In this document: positions 60,988 to 64,000 of the stretch, one piece after another | Numbering within the stretch: the first letter of the stretch is position 1 | Layout of the letters: every line of letters starts with the position of its first letter | Source: Candidatus Ruminococcus avistercoris | GTDB lineage: Bacteria > Bacillota > Clostridia > Lachnospirales > Lachnospiraceae | Assembly: GCA_019120315.1 (NCBI GenBank) | Contig: DWVJ01000036.1 | Location: forward strand, 62,001-126,000 | DNA: 64,000 nt | Direction: 5' to 3' | Made by a program: the position numbers and the translations under genes | Notes under the pieces: model-generated | Seen by the model: only the letters and a program-made list of their open reading frames with translations | Database searches by the model: none | What the model was told of the DNA's origin: nothing

Positions 60988-62085
60988 ATGAAATTAGGAA
61001 TCGTGGGTCTTCCCAACGTGGGAAAAAGTACGCTGTTTAATTCGCTGACGAAGGCCGGAGCGGAATCGGCCAATTATCCGTTCTGTACCATCGATCCCAA
61101 TGTGGGAGTGGTGCCGGTGCCCGATGCACGGCTGAAGCTGCTGGGAGATTTTTATCAGTCCAGGAAAGTGACGCCGGCGGTGATTGAGTTTGTGGATATC
61201 GCCGGTCTGGTAAAGGGAGCCTCAAAAGGAGAAGGACTGGGGAATCAGTTTCTGGCCAATATCCGGGAGGTGGACGCCATCGTTCATGTGGTGCGCTGCT
61301 TTGAGGATCCCAATGTGATCCATGTGGACGGCAGCATCAATCCGCTGCGGGATATCGAGACCATTGAACTGGAACTGGTCTTTTCTGATCTGGAAATCCT
61401 GGAGAGAAGGATCTCCAAGGTATCCCGTTCTGCCAGAAACGATAAAGGTGCTGCAAAGGAACTGACGGTGCTGGAAAAGTTGAAGAGCCATCTGGAAGAA
61501 GGTAAACCGGTGAAAACACTGGAGTTCGAAGACGAAGATGAGGAAGCGATGGTATCCGGCTACAATCTGCTGACACAAAAGCCGGTGATTTTTGCGGCGA
61601 ATGTTTCGGAGGATGATCTGGCCGACGACGGAGCGTCCAATCCCTTTGTGCAGGAAGTCCGGGAGTATGCAGCCGGACAGAACAGCGAGGTGTTTGTGAT
61701 CTGTGCTCAGATCGAGCAGGAGATCGCCGAACTGGATGACGATGAGAAAAAAATGTTCCTGGAGGATCTGGGACTGCAGGAATCCGGTCTGGAAAAGCTG
61801 ATCAAAGCCAGCTACCGGCTGCTGGGTCTGCTGAGTTATCTGACGGCCGGCGAGGATGAGACCAGAGCGTGGACCATCCGGCAGGGTACAAAAGCGCCTC
61901 AGGCCGCCGGAAAAATCCATACGGACTTTGAGCGCGGATTTATCAAGGCGGAGGTAGTGAACTATCAGGATCTGCTGGACTGCGGTTCCTACGCCGGCGC
62001 CAGGGAAAAGGGGCTGGTGCGCATGGAAGGAAAAGATTATGTGGTAAAAGACGGCGATGTGATTCTTTTCCGGTTTAACGTATAA
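60988..62085 (+). CDS. ychF: Redox-regulated ATPase YchF
   Basis: A 365-residue Obg-family P-loop protein that prefers ATP and is linked to translation and stress responses. The N-terminus MKLGIVGLPNVGKSTLFN holds the P-loop; DIAGLVKGASKGEGLGNQFL is near residues 71-90 and the ANVSEDDL stretch replaces NKxD near 206. The C-terminal TGS domain (about 280-365) ends in KDGDVILFRFNV. 365 residues is standard. It has its own extended -10 promoter and is followed by lgt at 30 bp. Confidence 0.97.
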   Translation: MKLGIVGLPNVGKSTLFNSLTKAGAESANYPFCTIDPNVGVVPVPDARLKLLGDFYQSRKVTPAVIEFVDIAGLVKGASKGEGLGNQFLANIREVDAIVHVVRCFEDPNVIHVDGSINPLRDIETIELELVFSDLEILERRISKVSRSARNDKGAAKELTVLEKLKSHLEEGKPVKTLEFEDEDEEAMVSGYNLLTQKPVIFAANVSEDDLADDGASNPFVQEVREYAAGQNSEVFVICAQIEQEIAELDDDEKKMFLEDLGLQESGLEKLIKASYRLLGLLSYLTAGEDETRAWTIRQGTKAPQAAGKIHTDFERGFIKAEVVNYQDLLDCGSYAGAREKGLVRMEGKDYVVKDGDVILFRFNV

Positions 62086-62115
62086 TGCCGGCAGGACAGA
62101 GGAAGGTGACAGAGG

Positions 62116-63009
62116 ATGGATATGGCCATTAATTTCCCCCATCTTGGTATTTATCTGGATCATGTGGGAAAAACTTTTCATGTATTCGGCATTGAGATCG
62201 CCTATTACGGTGTCGCCGTAGTTCTCGGTATGATCCTGGGCATGAGTCTGGTGCTGCGGGAGGCAAAAAGGCTGGGACAGAATGTGGACCGGTACTGGGA
62301 TATGACGATGATCGGACTGGTGGCCGGCGTGGTGGGCGCCAGAATCTATTACGTGATTTTTGCCTGGGATCTTTACCGGGACAACCTGCTGGAGATTTTC
62401 AATATCCGCCACGGCGGACTGGCCATCTACGGCGGCATCATCGGCGCCACCATTGCCGTTTTTACCTATTCGCGGGTGAAAAAGATGAGCTTTTCCGTTA
62501 TGACGGACTGTATCGCACCGGGACTTTTGGTGGGACAGATCATCGGCCGTTGGGGAAACTTTTTCAACCGGGAAGCCTTCGGCGGGTATACGGACGGGCT
62601 CTTTGCCATGCAGCTGCCGGTGTCAGCCGTGCGGGAGAACGAAATCACCAGTCAGATGTGGGAGCATCTCACAGCGGTAAACGGCGTGGATATGATACAG
62701 GTGCATCCCACTTTTCTCTACGAGGGAATGTGGAATCTGGGAGTTCTGATTCTTCTGTGGCTGTACCGGAAACATAAAAAGTTCAACGGGGAAGTGTTTC
62801 TTTTGTATCTGGTGGGCTACGGGATCGGCAGGGCCTGGATCGAAGGACTGCGCACGGATCAGCTGCTGCTGCCGGCGGTGGGGATTCCTGTTTCCCAGGT
62901 GCTGTCGGTGTGTCTGGCTGTGGGGGCTGCCGCTGCCATACTGATCCGGAGAAAAAAGATGAGGAAAAATACGGTGACACAAGATATTGTGGAAGAAAAA
63001 AAGAAATAA
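62116..63009 (+). CDS. lgt: Prolipoprotein diacylglyceryl transferase
   Basis: A 297-residue membrane enzyme that transfers diacylglycerol from phosphatidylglycerol to the Cys of prolipoproteins. About seven transmembrane segments are present. The signature HGGLAIYGGIIGA (near residues 99-111, with the essential His), the GRWGNFFNREAFGGYTD motif (near 143-159) and the HPTFLYEGMWNL stretch (near 197-208) are all kept. The Met-Asp-Met start at 62116 has GGAAGG upstream. It ends at a UUCG-loop terminator. Confidence 0.97.
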   Translation: MDMAINFPHLGIYLDHVGKTFHVFGIEIAYYGVAVVLGMILGMSLVLREAKRLGQNVDRYWDMTMIGLVAGVVGARIYYVIFAWDLYRDNLLEIFNIRHGGLAIYGGIIGATIAVFTYSRVKKMSFSVMTDCIAPGLLVGQIIGRWGNFFNREAFGGYTDGLFAMQLPVSAVRENEITSQMWEHLTAVNGVDMIQVHPTFLYEGMWNLGVLILLWLYRKHKKFNGEVFLLYLVGYGIGRAWIEGLRTDQLLLPAVGIPVSQVLSVCLAVGAAAAILIRRKKMRKNTVTQDIVEEKKK

Positions 63010-63025
63010 ACTTTATCTGGTATGC

Positions 63026-63057
63026 AGGAGAAATTCTTCGGGATTTCTCCTTTTTTT
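63026..63057 (+). terminator. Intrinsic terminator with UUCG tetraloop after lgt
   Basis: AGGAGAAATTC (63026-63036) and GGATTTCTCCT (63041-63051) form an 11-bp stem (one G-T pair) closed by a C(TTCG)G tetraloop at 63037-63040 and followed by a T-run to 63057. Confidence 0.92.
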
Positions 63058-63114
63058 CATGTCGAAATTAATATTTTTTTCACAATAAGTTCTAAAAAAT
63101 CCAAGGAAAAGGGC

Positions 63115-63143
63115 TTGTTTTTTTAAAAGATGTGGGGTAAGAT
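63115..63143 (+). promoter_or_regulatory. Promoter of the mraZ-rsmH (dcw) operon
   Basis: TTGTTT (63115-63120) and TAAGAT (63138-63143) are spaced by 17 bp. The predicted start (near 63150) lies just upstream of the MraZ-type repeat boxes. Confidence 0.65.
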
Positions 63144-63151
63144 AGAGGCAT

Positions 63152-63181
63152 AAGTGGTGGCAAGTGGTAGATAGTGGTGGA
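63152..63181 (+). promoter_or_regulatory. Triple direct repeat, MraZ operator
   Basis: Three copies of (A/T)AGTGGT occur at exactly 10-bp intervals (63153, 63163 and 63173), each followed by GG or AG. This matches the known MraZ box layout of AAAGTG-type units repeated every 10 bp, placed between the promoter and the mraZ start, so MraZ likely autoregulates here. Confidence 0.75.
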
Positions 63182-63269
63182 GGATGGAGGGGATGTGGCA
63201 GTTCCTTCCAGAACGGCTGCCGGAAGTGCAGGGGAGAAATACACTTCCAACGAAAGAGGTTTTTTATTT

Positions 63270-63701
63270 ATGTTCATGGGAGAGTACAGTCATTCAATTG
63301 ACACGAAGGGGAGATTGATCATACCGGCCAAATTCAGAGAACTCCTGGGAGAGGAGTTTGTTCTGACGAAGGGACTGGACGGATGTTTATCAATTTATCC
63401 CATGGACGAATGGAATGCTTTTGAAGAAAAGCTGAAAGCCTTACCACTTACAAACAAAAATGCAAGAACCTTTTCGCGTTTCTTTGTCGCAGGCGCCACC
63501 GTCTGCGAGCTGGATAAGCAGGGGAGAATTCTCGTACCGGCAACGCTGCGGGAATTTGCAGGTCTGGAGAAAGATGTAGTACTGACCGGAAGCCTGAACC
63601 GGATTGAGATCTGGAGCAAGGCAAAATGGATTGAAAACAGCAATTATGACGACATGGATTCCATTGCAGAGGGTATGCAAGAGATGGGAATTGTGATATA
63701 A
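63270..63701 (+). CDS. mraZ: Transcriptional regulator MraZ
   Basis: A 143-residue AbrB-like regulator with two copies of the swapped-hairpin DNA-binding motif ([20 protein letters not shown], residues about 4-23; [19 protein letters not shown], near 77-95). It opens the division and cell-wall (dcw) cluster and controls its promoter. The start at 63270 (AAAGAGGT upstream, 9-nt spacing) gives the usual [10 protein letters not shown]-terminus; a longer in-frame extension would overlap the operator and is rejected. It is followed at 54 bp by rsmH. Confidence 0.95.
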   Translation: MFMGEYSHSIDTKGRLIIPAKFRELLGEEFVLTKGLDGCLSIYPMDEWNAFEEKLKALPLTNKNARTFSRFFVAGATVCELDKQGRILVPATLREFAGLEKDVVLTGSLNRIEIWSKAKWIENSNYDDMDSIAEGMQEMGIVI

Positions 63702-63755
63702 TATGTCAGTATGTGTCGGATGCCATATCAATTCAGGCTGGACAGGAGTAACAAA

Positions 63756-64000
63756 TTGGACTTTTATCACAAATCAGTACTACTTCAAGAAACGATTGAA
63801 AATTTAAAGGTGAAGCCGGACGGGGTTTATGTCGATGGAACGCTGGGAGGAGCGGGACATGCCCTGGCGGTATGCAGGAAATTGTCTGCCACGGGGAGAG
63901 TAATAGGAATAGACCAGGACGCTGCTGCAATAGAGACGGCGCGGGAGCGGCTGAAGGATTATGAAAATCAGACTGTCATCATCCGCAGCAACTATTGCAG
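63756..64000 (+). CDS. rsmH: 16S rRNA (cytosine(1402)-N4)-methyltransferase, partial
   Basis: The 5' part of rsmH (mraW), cut by the window edge after 81 codons. The TTG start at 63756 is supported by AGGAG about 8 nt upstream and by the family N-terminus [16 protein letters not shown]. The SAM loop [11 protein letters not shown] is near residues 27-37 and a second acidic region GIDQD follows near 55-59. RsmH adds the N4-methyl group on C1402 of 16S rRNA. Its place directly after mraZ is the standard dcw gene order. Confidence 0.94.
   Translation, partial: MDFYHKSVLLQETIENLKVKPDGVYVDGTLGGAGHALAVCRKLSATGRVIGIDQDAAAIETARERLKDYENQTVIIRSNYC

Noticed and set aside
63152-63181. Three direct repeats as a possible CRISPR or replication repeat
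   Set aside because: The units are 10 bp with no spacers of CRISPR length, and lie in the mraZ promoter where MraZ boxes are expected.

Overview
The window looks like a chromosome segment from a Gram-positive anaerobe of the Clostridia, most likely a Lachnospiraceae member. This is inferred from AGGAGG-type ribosome binding sites, frequent GTG/TTG starts, a MurE with a DNPR meso-DAP motif, PrkC with PASTA repeats, LCP and MraZ proteins, and roughly 50% GC. No insertion sequence, prophage, CRISPR array or rRNA was seen.

Positions 1-25.6 kb (+ strand): the tail of a cell-wall-binding MBL-fold protein, a DacF-type carboxypeptidase, then a long surface-polysaccharide locus. It holds a CDP-alditol-type module (IspD/TarI-like cytidylyltransferase, NAD-dependent epimerase, two LicD proteins), a Wzx-like flippase, GT4 and GT2 enzymes, a DPM1-like GT2/DUF2304/DUF2142 set, the dTDP-L-rhamnose genes (rfbB, rfbA, rfbC, with rfbD 10 kb later), a Wzm/Wzt ABC exporter whose ATPase carries a C-terminal carbohydrate-binding domain, a methyltransferase/kinase-like/coiled-coil protein resembling the O9a chain terminator WbdD, two giant double-GT2 proteins and a second GT-C protein.

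Positions 25.6-36.3 kb: an inverted three-gene module (ATP-grasp ligase, DegT-like protein, ArnC-like GT2) is read leftward from a clear promoter. A divergent promoter drives a paired SMR transporter, a WecE-type aminotransferase, two more GT2 proteins, then a polyprenyl-phosphate sugar-1-phosphate transferase and an LCP ligase. At the convergent end (25.5-25.7 kb) the stop codons overlap, and each operon's intrinsic terminator lies inside the other operon's coding sequence.

Positions 36.3-41.3 kb: a rhamnosyltransferase-like GT2, an HtrA protease, a ClpX variant lacking the canonical RKH loop, a zinc-ribbon protein and a signal peptidase II-like protein. Positions 41.5-41.8 kb: two identical tRNA-Leu(CAG) genes on the minus strand, each with its own consensus promoter and a 5' leader hairpin.

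Positions 41.9-60.8 kb: one tightly packed housekeeping operon, carA-carB-uppP-(carbamate kinase variant)-murE-priA-def-fmt-rsmB-rlmN-prpC-prkC-rsgA-rpe-thiN, ending at a strong terminator. Then ychF-lgt with its own promoter and a UUCG-loop terminator, and finally the start of the dcw cluster: mraZ, behind a triple 10-bp-period MraZ box, and the 5' part of rsmH, which is cut by the window edge.

Functionally, the left half appears to build, cap, export and attach a rhamnose- and amino-sugar-containing wall polymer decorated through LicD-type phosphodiesters and Und-P-sugar side chains. The right half supplies wall precursor synthesis (murE, uppP), its Ser/Thr phosphorylation control (prpC/prkC) and translation maintenance.
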